64,000 nucleotides of DNA from SCRA01 sp035533275. GTDB lineage: Bacteria > Vulcanimicrobiota > Vulcanimicrobiia > Vulcanimicrobiales > SCRA01. The notes under the pieces are model-generated. The model worked only from the letters and a program-made list of their open reading frames with translations, was not told the DNA's origin and did not search any database. The translations under genes and the position numbers were made by a program. The stretch is from the NCBI GenBank assembly GCA_035533275.1, contig DATLUD010000055.1, positions 82,119 through 146,118 of the forward strand, in the 5' to 3' direction. Below, one piece after another: positions 35,611 through 43,728 of this stretch. Numbering within the stretch: the stretch's first letter is position 1; each line of letters starts with the position of its first letter.

Positions 35611-36867
35611 ATGATCGCGCGCGTCGCCGTGCTCTGGCTGTTCTTGGCCGCGTTGGCGGGTCTGCTGACCGCGATGCCCCTGCGTCTCTGCCCGCGTCCC
35701 GCCTTCGACGCCGCGGTCAACGCGCGGCGCATCGCGCGGATTCCGGTCACGCGGCTCCTCTCGGCGCCGCCGCGCGAGCTGGTGGACGCGAGCCGTCAGC
35801 GCGAGGCGGCGTGCGTCGACGGCTACGGACGCGCAAACGCATTGCTGGCGATGGCGGCGATGCTGCTGGCGGCGCTCGCATGGCTGTGGTTGGGATGGCA
35901 CCGCGCGCTGGAGCGGCTGCTGCCCGGCGCGCCGCGGTTCGTCCGGTACGGTTGCGTGGGGGCGCTGCTCGCGGCGTGGCTGTGGCTCTGGGGTCTGCCG
36001 TTCGACGTTGCCGGCCTCGTCGCCGCGCGCGGATTGGGTCTCTCGCACGAGACCGCGGCGACGTTCCTGCGCGACGAGGCGGCCTCCGCGGCCTTGGCGG
36101 CGGTCCTCGGCGCCATCTTCGCGCAGGGGCTCGGAGTGCTGCGGCGCCGCGGATGGTCGGTGATCCTCGCCGGCGCCGCCCTGCCCCTCTTCGTGATCGG
36201 CGCCATCGTGGTGCCGCTGTGGATCGCGCCGATCTTCAACGCGTACCGCCCGTTGCCGCCTTCGCCGCTGCGCGCGGCCATCGAGCAGGAGGCTCGCCGC
36301 GCCGGCTTCACCGGCGCGCAGATCTACGAGACCAACCTCTCCGCGCAGAGCGAGGAGGCTAACGCCTTCGTCTTCGGGTTCTGGAAGACGGAGCGCATCG
36401 TGCTGGGCGACACGCTGCTGCGTGGCTACTCGCGCGAGGAGATCCTCTTCGTGCTCGCGCACGAGATCGGCCACGCCGTGCACGGCGACGTCTACCGCGG
36501 CGTCGCGTGGGGCTGGCTCTTCACCGCCGTGGGTCTCGCGCTCACCGAGCTGGTGGAGCCGCGCCGCCTGCGCGCGCTCCCGCCGGAGAGCCGCGCCCCC
36601 GCGCTGCTGGCGATCGCCCTCGCGCTCTCCGTGGCCGTGCAACCACTAGCCAACGCCATCTCGCGCGGCGTCGAGCACCGCGCCGACGCCTACGCCCTGA
36701 CCCTCGACCACGATCGCGCCGCAGGCGTGCGCACCTTCGTGCGCCTCACCGACGAAGGCTTGGCGCAGCTCTGCCCGCCGCGCTGGGCCGTCATCGCCTT
36801 CGGCACCCACCCGCCCCTCGGCTCCCGCATCGCCTTCTTTCAAGGTAGTAGGGATCCGTGTCGCTGA
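35611..36867 (+). CDS. M48-family (CaaX protease/Ste24-like) membrane metallopeptidase
   Basis: The 418-residue protein has several membrane segments (residues 2-22, about 78-98, 108-130, 140-165, 180-200) and then the zinc site HEIGHAVHGD with the third ligand Glu in GVEHRADAYAL. The conserved C-terminal HPPLGSRIAFF is also present. This is the Ste24-like M48 group, a membrane protease for quality control of envelope proteins. The ATG lies directly behind the terminator of the preceding gene, so its own promoter would overlap that hairpin or it may depend on read-through. Confidence 0.9.
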   Translation: MIARVAVLWLFLAALAGLLTAMPLRLCPRPAFDAAVNARRIARIPVTRLLSAPPRELVDASRQREAACVDGYGRANALLAMAAMLLAALAWLWLGWHRALERLLPGAPRFVRYGCVGALLAAWLWLWGLPFDVAGLVAARGLGLSHETAATFLRDEAASAALAAVLGAIFAQGLGVLRRRGWSVILAGAALPLFVIGAIVVPLWIAPIFNAYRPLPPSPLRAAIEQEARRAGFTGAQIYETNLSAQSEEANAFVFGFWKTERIVLGDTLLRGYSREEILFVLAHEIGHAVHGDVYRGVAWGWLFTAVGLALTELVEPRRLRALPPESRAPALLAIALALSVAVQPLANAISRGVEHRADAYALTLDHDRAAGVRTFVRLTDEGLAQLCPPRWAVIAFGTHPPLGSRIAFFQGSRDPCR

Positions 36868-36889
36868 GTTACGTTGCGCACGCCGAGCG

Positions 36890-37564
36890 TCAAGCGCGGG
36901 CGATGCGGATGGAGCCGGTGACGCGGGTGCCGAGGTGGGTCTCGGTGAGGATCTCGACGATGGCGGCGTGCGTGACGCGGCCGTCGAGGATCTCGGCGGC
37001 TTCGACGCCGGCGCGCACGGAGCGCGCGGCGGCACGGGCGACGGAGGCGAGCTCGGGCTCGAGCGAGCCGGAGTCGGCGAGGGTCAACGCCTCGGCGGGC
37101 GTGAGATCGGAGATCACCTCGGAGGTCTTGGGGTCGGCGACGCCGCCGCTGGCGTGGAAGAAGAGCACGCGCTTGGCCTCGAGGGCGGCGCCGACGGCGC
37201 GCGCCACGTCGTCGGCGGCCAGCGGAATGCCCTCGGCGGAGAGGCTCAAGCCTTCGGGATCGATCAACGGCAGATAGCCGTTTGCGAAGAGGGTATGGAG
37301 CAGCGCGGGATTCACGCTGCGGATCTGCGCGTCGGCTCCCACGAGGATAAGACCGGCGTCGGCGCCCGAGAGGCTCACACCCGCGCTGCCGAGCTGGTTC
37401 AGGCGGCCGGCGAGGCGCTTGGCGCCGCCCGGCTCACCGGCGATCACGACGGGGCGCACCGAGCGCTCCATCATGAACGAGAGGTCGGAGAAGAACGTCG
37501 TCGGGCCGGCGACGGCGCCCGGCTCGACGCGGATCACGATGGTGGTTCCCGCGAAGCCGTTCAT
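36890..37564 (-). CDS. Amino-acid-kinase-fold protein, acetylglutamate kinase-like
   Basis: The 224-residue protein resembles NAG kinase in its core (RPVVIAGEPGGAKRLAGRLN, GVSLSGADAGLILVGA, NPALLHTLFANGYLPLIDPE, ADDVARAVGAALEAKRVLFF). The C-terminal part has GRVTHAAIVEILTETHLGTR. It is shorter than ArgB (about 280-300), and the N-terminal phosphate-binding GGS/GGA loop expected before residue 40 is not evident, so catalytic activity is uncertain. It lies last in the prs-rplY-pth-DUF2905 run. The product may be a degenerate or specialised NAG kinase, or a related carbamate/UMP kinase-like protein. Confidence 0.7.
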   Translation of the reverse strand: MNGFAGTTIVIRVEPGAVAGPTTFFSDLSFMMERSVRPVVIAGEPGGAKRLAGRLNQLGSAGVSLSGADAGLILVGADAQIRSVNPALLHTLFANGYLPLIDPEGLSLSAEGIPLAADDVARAVGAALEAKRVLFFHASGGVADPKTSEVISDLTPAEALTLADSGSLEPELASVARAAARSVRAGVEAAEILDGRVTHAAIVEILTETHLGTRVTGSIRIARA

Positions 37565-37616
37565 ATCTCTAGATATCGTACAACTCTTCCCGCGAGTGGA
37601 GGCGGCTCCCCGCCGT

Positions 37617-37853
37617 CTAACGCCGGGCCCCGAAGAGCCAGGAGAGCACCCCCAGCACGAGGGTCAGCACCAGCGAGAGCAGGAGCGAGGTTCCCAGCGG
37701 CACGTACACTCGCCAGCGCTCGCCGCCGAAGGCGAGGTCGCCCGGCAGGCGGCCGAGGCGCAGCTGCGGCAGCAGCGCCCACAGGGCGCCCAGGATCAGC
37801 AGGGCGGCACCGAGGGTGATGAGCAGGCGCGGTCCGGGATTCACGGCGTTCAT
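37617..37853 (-). CDS. DUF2905 family small membrane protein
   Basis: The 78-residue protein has two hydrophobic helices flanking a short loop with LPQLRLGRLPGDLAFGGERW, the signature of DUF2905 proteins. It overlaps the pth stop as ATGA and should be translationally coupled. Function unknown. Confidence 0.85.
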   Translation of the reverse strand: MNAVNPGPRLLITLGAALLILGALWALLPQLRLGRLPGDLAFGGERWRVYVPLGTSLLLSLVLTLVLGVLSWLFGARR

Positions 37854-38413
37854 CGCGGCTGGTTCACGAACTGCATGGCCGGCTCGGTCCCGCTCTCGAG
37901 CCAGAGCAGGATGCCTTCCACGGCGATCGGGATGCGCTCCCGCAGCAGCTCCTCCTCCTCGGCGTCGAAGCGCGAGAGCACGTGATCGACGGCGTCGTAG
38001 ACGGGGCGCCCGATGCCGATGCGCAGACGCGGGAACTGCTGCGTGCCCAGGCGCGCCGAGATCGAGCGCAGCCCCCGTTGACCGCCGTCGGAGCCGTCGG
38101 CGCGCATGCGCAACTTGCCGACGGGAAGGTCCATGTCGTCGCTCACCGCCAGGATGCGCTCCGGCGGCACGCGGTAGAAGCGGGCGATCGGCGCGACGGC
38201 GTCGCCCGAGTCGTTCATGAACGTCTGGGGCTTGATCAGCAAGGCGTTGTGTTGGGAGACCATCATTTGGAGGGCCTGGTGCTTGCTCTTCCAGGAGACT
38301 CCGCCCACCCGGTCGGCGAGCGCCTCGATCACGCGAAATCCCACGTTGTGCCGCGTGGAGACGTACGCGGGGCCGGGATTGCCCAGCCCCACGACGAGCT
38401 TGAGCTGTTCTAT
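37850..38413 (-). CDS. pth: Peptidyl-tRNA hydrolase, probable AUA start
   Basis: The 187-residue enzyme releases peptides from stalled peptidyl-tRNA. Conserved elements are LVVGLGNPGPAYVSTRHNVG with the catalytic His, KPQTFMNDSGDAV, DDMDLPVGKLRMRADGSDGG and RLRIGIGRP. No ATG exists near the N-terminus, and the first GTG falls inside the first beta strand, just before GLGNPG. An ATA at 38413 gives a proper N-terminus (EQLKLVVGLGNPG), has GGAAGAGGGG just upstream, and overlaps the rplY stop as ATAG, the equivalent of the common ATGA coupling. I therefore place the start there. Confidence 0.9.
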   Translation of the reverse strand: MEQLKLVVGLGNPGPAYVSTRHNVGFRVIEALADRVGGVSWKSKHQALQMMVSQHNALLIKPQTFMNDSGDAVAPIARFYRVPPERILAVSDDMDLPVGKLRMRADGSDGGQRGLRSISARLGTQQFPRLRIGIGRPVYDAVDHVLSRFDAEEEELLRERIPIAVEGILLWLESGTEPAMQFVNQPR

Positions 38414-39072
38414 GCGGTCCCCTCTTCCTTACCGCGCGTGATGACCTCGGGCTGCTGCTCCGGCGCCGGCGCGGCGGCGGCTTCCTCGGCCTCCGCGATG
38501 ACGCGCTCGATCTTCGAGGAGACCACGGCCACCACGGGCGACTCCGGCGGCTCGAGCGCCCGGACGCCCTTTGGCAGCTTCAGCTCACCCACCGTCAGGT
38601 GGTCGCCGATTCCCAGGCCCGTCACGTCGACCTCGATGGCCTCGGGGATCTGGCCTGCCGGGCCCTCGACGGAGAGCTGGTGCAGCACCACGTCGAGGAT
38701 GCCGCCGAAGTTCTTCACGCCGTGCGCCGCGCCGACGGCGAGGATCGTGACGGCGGCGCGCACCGACTCGTCGCGGGTGACGATCTGGAAGTCGGCGTGG
38801 AGCAGACGGCGCCCGTTCATCGGGTCGAGTTGGAAGTCGCGCAGGCGCGCCGTCACGTCCTTGCCCGCGGTGCCCTTCAGCGTGAAGAGCACGCCGGTGG
38901 GACTGTGGCCGCCGAGCGCATCGTGCAGCTCATTGGGCGAGAAGGCGATGGGGATGATCTGGCCGTGGCCGTAGACGATCGCGGGGATCAGGCCGCGGGC
39001 GCGCAGTTTGCGGGCGCCGGGGGAGCCGATCTCGTTGCGCGGTTGGACGTTGAGCTCGATGATTGCAGACAT
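38410..39072 (-). CDS. rplY: 50S ribosomal protein L25/general stress protein Ctc
   Basis: The 220-residue protein is the long (CTC) form of L25. The N-terminal 5S rRNA-binding domain has PRNEIGSPGARKLRARGLIP and IVYGHG. The C-terminal beta domain (HQLSVEGPAGQIPEAIEVDV) ends in an acidic Glu/Ala-rich tail. It stabilises the 5S region of the large subunit. It sits between prs and pth, the usual bacterial order. Confidence 0.96.
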   Translation of the reverse strand: MSAIIELNVQPRNEIGSPGARKLRARGLIPAIVYGHGQIIPIAFSPNELHDALGGHSPTGVLFTLKGTAGKDVTARLRDFQLDPMNGRRLLHADFQIVTRDESVRAAVTILAVGAAHGVKNFGGILDVVLHQLSVEGPAGQIPEAIEVDVTGLGIGDHLTVGELKLPKGVRALEPPESPVVAVVSSKIERVIAEAEEAAAAPAPEQQPEVITRGKEEGTA

Positions 39073-39090
39073 GCCGCTCTTATACCCTCG

Positions 39091-39120
39091 CTAGGTGACG
39101 AGCGCCTAGGTGACGAGCGC
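39091..39120. repeat. Perfect tandem duplication of 15 bases at the prs stop
   Basis: CTAGGTGACGAGCGC occurs twice back to back (39091-39105, 39106-39120). On the minus strand this encodes ALVT-stop twice, so the last four codons and stop of prs have been duplicated; the first stop is used. It looks like a recent slippage event. Confidence 0.9.
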
Positions 39121-40134
39121 CGTCGATGCCTCCAGGGTCGGTGACTCCTCTTTTTCCTCGCGCTCGTCGCGCGCGTTGAAGAGCTCGGAGACGGAGCGGT
39201 TTGCGGTGATGCGCTTGATCGCGTCGGCGAACGTCTGCGCCACCGAGAGCACCTTGATCTTGCCGTTCTCGAGCGCCTCGGGGCGCACGGGGATGGTGTT
39301 GGTGACGACGACCTCGGAGATGGGCGAGGCCTCGAGCTGCGCGATCGCGTCGCCGGCGAAGATGCCGTGCGAGGCAAGCGTGAAGACCTCGCGCGCGCCG
39401 CGCGAGAGGATCGCCTCGGCGGCTTTCACCAGGGTGCCGCCCGTGGAGATCATGTCGTCGACGATGACCGCGATGCGCCCCTCCACGTCGCCGACGATCT
39501 CCGTGACCTCGGAGACGTCGGGCTGCGGGCGGCGCTTGAAGGTGATGGCCAGCGGGGCGCCCAGGCGCTTGGCGAACGCCTCCGCGCGCCCCACGCCGCC
39601 GGCGTCGGGAGAGACGACCACGATGCGGTCGCCCTGGAGGCCCTTGCGGCGCAGGTAGTTGCAGAGCGTGGGCATCGCCATCAGGTTGTCGACGGGAAGG
39701 TCGAAGAAGCCTTGGATCTGGGCGGCGTGGAGGTCCATGGTCACCATGCGCTTGGCACCCGCCGTGGTGATCATGTTGGCGAGCAGCTTGGCGGAGATGG
39801 GCTCACGGCCCGTCGTCTTCTTGTCCTGCTTGGCGTAGCCGTAGTACGGCACCACGGCCGTCACGCGGTAGGCGGAGGCCCGGCGCAGCGCGTCGATCAT
39901 CAGCAGGAGCTCCATGACGGCGTCGTTCACGCCCAAGCCGTCGGGAGACTTGCAGATGGACTGGATGACGAAGATCTCGGCGCCCCGGACGTTCTCCTGG
40001 ATCTGGATCCGGGTCTCTTCGTTCTTGAACCGCGTCACCAGAGCGTGGCCAACGCGCGTTTCCATCGCCCGGGCAATCTCCGCAGCGAGCTCGGGATTGG
40101 AGTTTCCGCTGAAGAGCAACGGTTTCTGCGTCAT
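39106..40134 (-). CDS. prs: Ribose-phosphate pyrophosphokinase
   Basis: The 342-residue enzyme makes PRPP. It opens LLFSGNSNPELAAEIARAME and has the flexible/ATP loop PYYGYAKQDKKTTGREPISA. MVTMDLHAAQIQGFFDLPVD and the PRPP-binding loop IAVIVDDMISTGGTLVKAAE are also present. A C-terminal extension of about 25 residues rich in Glu/Arg/Ser follows the normal end and stops at a duplicated stop segment. First gene of the prs-rplY-pth unit, divergent from uvrB. Confidence 0.97.
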   Translation of the reverse strand: MTQKPLLFSGNSNPELAAEIARAMETRVGHALVTRFKNEETRIQIQENVRGAEIFVIQSICKSPDGLGVNDAVMELLLMIDALRRASAYRVTAVVPYYGYAKQDKKTTGREPISAKLLANMITTAGAKRMVTMDLHAAQIQGFFDLPVDNLMAMPTLCNYLRRKGLQGDRIVVVSPDAGGVGRAEAFAKRLGAPLAITFKRRPQPDVSEVTEIVGDVEGRIAVIVDDMISTGGTLVKAAEAILSRGAREVFTLASHGIFAGDAIAQLEASPISEVVVTNTIPVRPEALENGKIKVLSVAQTFADAIKRITANRSVSELFNARDEREEKEESPTLEASTALVT

Positions 40135-40308
40135 CGCTGGCTCTGTTCCAAGCCAAGCGCGACGTGTCCTGGTCTCCGGGTTTGGCGGGCGGCACTATTT
40201 CGGCCGGCGAGGGGCTCGAGCCGCCGGTTCGAGGTCCCGATCGCGAGCCTGGGTAGACGGTGGGGGATGCGCCGCCTCCGACGAATGACCGAGGACCCCA
40301 AAGCCGCT

Positions 40309-43300
40309 ATGCCATCCAAGAAATTCGAGCTCGTCGCCCCCTACCAACTTGCCGGAGACCAGCCAAAGGCGGTCGCCGCGCTGGCGCGCGGCATCGAGCG
40401 CGGGGATCGGGCACAGACCCTCTTGGGCGTCACCGGCTCCGGCAAGAGCCTGGACGGCGCGGAGCCGATGCTCCTGTGGTTCGACGACGGCGGGACCCTC
40501 GTGCCCTTGCGCACCACCATCGGCGAGCTCGTGGATCGCGCGCTCGAGCGCCGCGTGGACGGGTTGGCGTCCAACGGTACCGAGCTCCACCGGCCGGACC
40601 GCCCGGTCTACACCGTCAGCCTCGACCCGCGGACGTTCGCCGTGGAGATGAAGCCGATCACCTGGCTCATCCGCCATCGAGCCCCCAGCGAGATGTACCG
40701 CGTCCGCACCACCTGTGGGCGCACCGTGACGGTGACCGGCGACCACAGCCTCTACGTCCTGCGTTCGGGGCGCTTGGAGCTGCTGCCCGGCAGCGAGGTG
40801 CGCCCCGGCGACTTTCTCCCCGTTCCGCGGATGGTGGCGGGACGCGTGGCCCCGGCGGCGGGCGTGGCGGTGGCGGCGGCCCGGGAGCACGCCGCGCCGG
40901 GCTGGTCCGCGGGACAGGTGGCGTTGCGCGAGTCCTTGAGCGCGGGAGCACGTACCTTGCCGCGCGGCTGGGAGCGGGCCGACGAGGCCGATCTCTCGGC
41001 GGCGCTGGAGCGCCTCTTCGAGCGCTGCGGCACGGTGGACGCCCATGCGGCCAGCTTCCTGCTCACCGGCGCCGAGGCCGCGGGCGACGTGGCCCTGGCG
41101 CTGCTGCGCTTCGGCATCCACGGCAAGATCGCGCGGGTCTGGCTGCGGCGTCACGACGCGCCGGACGGCTATCGCTGGTACTGGCGCTGCTCGATCTCCG
41201 GCCACGGGGATCTGGCCGGATTCGCGGCCCACGTGGGCCTGCGACGTCCCGACCAGCGCGAGCTGCTCTCGCGTGCCGTTCGCGCCGGCCTCGCCGGCGA
41301 TACCGACTTCGTCCCGCTCACCCCGCGCCAGCTCCGCCAGGTGCGCGAGAGCGTGAAGCTGCGCATGCGCGATCTCGCGCGCGCGGCCGGGCTGACCTCG
41401 CGCCTGCTCTCCCTGATCGAGCGCGACGAGCAGATGCCCACCGCCGAGCAGCTCCTGCGCATCGCGGAGGCGCTGGTGCGCTACGTTCGAGAGACGCCGT
41501 TAGACGAAGCGCGCCGCGACGGCGCGCTGGCCGCCGTGGAGCACTGGCGCGGGCTCTGCCGCCCCCGCTGGGCCGCCGTCGCGGGCGTGGAGGAGCTCGA
41601 CGAATATCAGGCGCCCTACGTCTACGACGTCAGCGTGGCCGACAACCAGACGTTCCTGGCCGGCACCGGCGGCTTGATCGTCCATAACACGATGGCGATG
41701 GCGGCGGTGGTGGACGAGGTGCAGAAGCCCACGCTCGTGCTCTGCCACAACAAGACGCTGGCCGCCCAGCTGTGCGCGGAGTTCAAAGAGTTCTTTCCCA
41801 ACAACGCCGTCGAGTACTTCGTCTCGTACTTCGACTACTACCAGCCCGAGGCGTACATCGCCCACACCGACACGTACATCGAGAAGGACAGCTCGATCAA
41901 CGACGAGATCGAGCGCCTGCGCCACAGCGCCACCCAGGCGGTGCTGACGCGCCCGGACACGCTGATCGTGGCCTCCGTCTCCTGCATCTACGGCCTGGGT
42001 TCGCCGGCCGACTACCAGGAGCTCTCGTGCCGCATCCGCGTGGGCGAGGAGTGGGACCGCGACACGCTGCTGCGCAAGCTCGTGGACATGCAGTACCGCC
42101 GCAACGACCTCAATTTGGTGCGCGGCAACTTCCGCGCCCGCGGCGACACGCTGGAGTTCGTGGCCGTGGACGAGGAACTGGTCCACCGCATCGAGTTCTG
42201 GGGCGACGAGATCAGCGCCATCAACGTCGTCAACCAGCTCACGGGCGAGTACGTGGAGTCGAAGGACGAGCTGCTGATCTTTCCGGCCAAGCACTTCATC
42301 ACGCCGGAGGAGAAGATGCAGCGCGCCATCCGCTCCATCGAGCAGGAGCTGCAGGAGCGTCTGACGTGGTTCCGCAGCCAAGGCAAGCTGCTGGAGGCCC
42401 AGCGCCTGGAGATGCGCACCAACTACGACCTCGACATGCTGCGCGAGGTGGGCTACTGCAACGGCATCGAGAACTACTCGCGTCATCTGACCGGGCGCGA
42501 GCCGGGCTCGACGCCGTGGTGCCTGCTGGACTTCTTCCCCAAGGACTGGCTGCTCTTCGTCGACGAGTCGCACGTGACGCTGCCGCAGGTGCGCGGCATG
42601 TACGGCGGCGACCGCTCGCGCAAGGAGAGCCTGGTGGAGCACGGCTTCCGCCTGCCCAGCGCCCTCGACAACCGTCCGCTCTTCTTCGAGGAGTTCGAGC
42701 AGCACCTCAACCAGGTGGTCTACGTCTCGGCGACGCCGGGCTCGTACGAGCTGGGCAAGTCCGAGCAGGTGGCGGAGATGATCGTGCGGCCGACGGGCCT
42801 GGTGGACCCGGAGGTCGAGGTCCGCCCCACGCGCAACCAGGTGGACGACCTGATGGAGGAGATCCGCGCGCGGGCCGCCCGCAACGAGCGCGTGCTGGTC
42901 ACCACGCTCACCAAGAAGATGGCCGAGGACCTGACGGACTTCCTCTTGGAGATGGGCTTCCGCGTGCGCTACATGCACGCGGAGGTAGAGACCCTCGAGC
43001 GCATCGCCATCCTGCGCGACCTGCGCTTGGGCGAGTTCGACGTCCTGGTGGGCATCAATCTCCTGCGCGAGGGCTTGGATCTGCCGGAGGTCTCGCTGGT
43101 CGCCATCCTGGACGCCGACAAGGAAGGCTACCTGCGCTCGGCCACCTCGCTGATCCAGACCATCGGCCGCGCCGCGCGCAACGTGGAAGGCAAGGTGATC
43201 ATGTACGCCGACGTCATCACGGAGTCGATGGCCAAGGCCATCGACGAGACCAAGCGCCGCCGCGAGATGCAGATCGCCTTCAATAAGGAGCATGGCATCG

Positions 43301-43599
43301 AGCCGCGCACCGTGCGCAAGCAGATCCGAGACATCCTAGCCAAGGTGGGGGCCCCGGCCGAGGGCGCCGCCCAGGCGGTGAAGGCCGATCGCCTGCCGCG
43401 CGACATGGCGCTGGCGATGGCCAAGGAGCTGGAGCAGCAGATGAAGCAAGCCGCGGCCAATTTGGAGTTCGAGAAGGCGGCGGCGCTGCGCGACGAGCTG
43501 GTGGAGCTGCGCAAGCAGATCGGCGGCAACGAGTCGGTGCTGTTCCAAGGCAAGGCGCCCAAGATCTTCGAGAGCTCGCTGACCGAGCTGCTGCGCTAG
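40309..43599 (+). CDS. uvrB: UvrB excinuclease subunit, interrupted by an intein
   Basis: The 1096-residue translation is UvrB with an in-frame 414-residue insertion after residue 46. Without it the protein has 682 residues, the usual length, and Walker A reads LLGVTGSGKT. Extein features include PTLVLCHNKTLAAQLCAEFK, the beta-hairpin YFVSYFDYYQPEAYIAHTDT and the helicase motifs through VLVGINLLREGLDLPE and SLIQTIGRAARN. The C-terminal UvrC-binding UVR motif is present. It verifies DNA damage in nucleotide-excision repair with UvrA (encoded at 56861). ATG codons at 40267 and 40285 are alternative starts. No LexA box was seen upstream. Confidence 0.95.
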   Translation: MPSKKFELVAPYQLAGDQPKAVAALARGIERGDRAQTLLGVTGSGKSLDGAEPMLLWFDDGGTLVPLRTTIGELVDRALERRVDGLASNGTELHRPDRPVYTVSLDPRTFAVEMKPITWLIRHRAPSEMYRVRTTCGRTVTVTGDHSLYVLRSGRLELLPGSEVRPGDFLPVPRMVAGRVAPAAGVAVAAAREHAAPGWSAGQVALRESLSAGARTLPRGWERADEADLSAALERLFERCGTVDAHAASFLLTGAEAAGDVALALLRFGIHGKIARVWLRRHDAPDGYRWYWRCSISGHGDLAGFAAHVGLRRPDQRELLSRAVRAGLAGDTDFVPLTPRQLRQVRESVKLRMRDLARAAGLTSRLLSLIERDEQMPTAEQLLRIAEALVRYVRETPLDEARRDGALAAVEHWRGLCRPRWAAVAGVEELDEYQAPYVYDVSVADNQTFLAGTGGLIVHNTMAMAAVVDEVQKPTLVLCHNKTLAAQLCAEFKEFFPNNAVEYFVSYFDYYQPEAYIAHTDTYIEKDSSINDEIERLRHSATQAVLTRPDTLIVASVSCIYGLGSPADYQELSCRIRVGEEWDRDTLLRKLVDMQYRRNDLNLVRGNFRARGDTLEFVAVDEELVHRIEFWGDEISAINVVNQLTGEYVESKDELLIFPAKHFITPEEKMQRAIRSIEQELQERLTWFRSQGKLLEAQRLEMRTNYDLDMLREVGYCNGIENYSRHLTGREPGSTPWCLLDFFPKDWLLFVDESHVTLPQVRGMYGGDRSRKESLVEHGFRLPSALDNRPLFFEEFEQHLNQVVYVSATPGSYELGKSEQVAEMIVRPTGLVDPEVEVRPTRNQVDDLMEEIRARAARNERVLVTTLTKKMAEDLTDFLLEMGFRVRYMHAEVETLERIAILRDLRLGEFDVLVGINLLREGLDLPEVSLVAILDADKEGYLRSATSLIQTIGRAARNVEGKVIMYADVITESMAKAIDETKRRREMQIAFNKEHGIEPRTVRKQIRDILAKVGAPAEGAAQAVKADRLPRDMALAMAKELEQQMKQAAANLEFEKAAALRDELVELRKQIGGNESVLFQGKAPKIFESSLTELLR
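40447..41688 (+). other. Intein in UvrB Walker A (414 residues, Ser1 / His-Asn / Thr+1)
   Basis: The insertion starts SLDGAEPMLLW (block A, Ser nucleophile), has block B TVTVTGDHSLYVL with the T-x-x-H motif, and ends with block F YVYDVSVADNQTFLAGTGGL and block G IVHN followed by Thr. Splicing residues look intact. The middle has a degenerate LAGLIDADG-type half (LSAALERLFERCGTVDAHAA, then LLRFGIHGK) without the acidic catalytic residues. At about residues 292-345 there is an XRE-like helix-turn-helix (VKLRMRDLARAAGLTSRLLS). The homing endonuclease is therefore probably inactive. Base composition matches the host gene, so the insertion is old. Confidence 0.93.
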
Positions 43600-43728
43600 C
43601 CCACGCGCGGAGCGGCCGCTCCCGCAGCCGCGACTCATGCGCCTCTCATGTTGAGGGCGAGGGCCCGGGCGTGCGACGCGCCAAGTACGGGCGCAACGCA
43701 ACTCCAAGCCGGAGACATCGGAGATCGC

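Noticed and set aside
40981..41150. Active homing endonuclease in the UvrB intein
   Set aside because: The LAGLIDADG-like segment reads LSAALERLFERCG, lacking the catalytic acidic residues, and a second motif is not found.
43609..43622. Palindrome GGAGCGGCCGCTCC after uvrB as a terminator
   Set aside because: It has no loop and no U-run; in sequence of this GC content such palindromes arise often.
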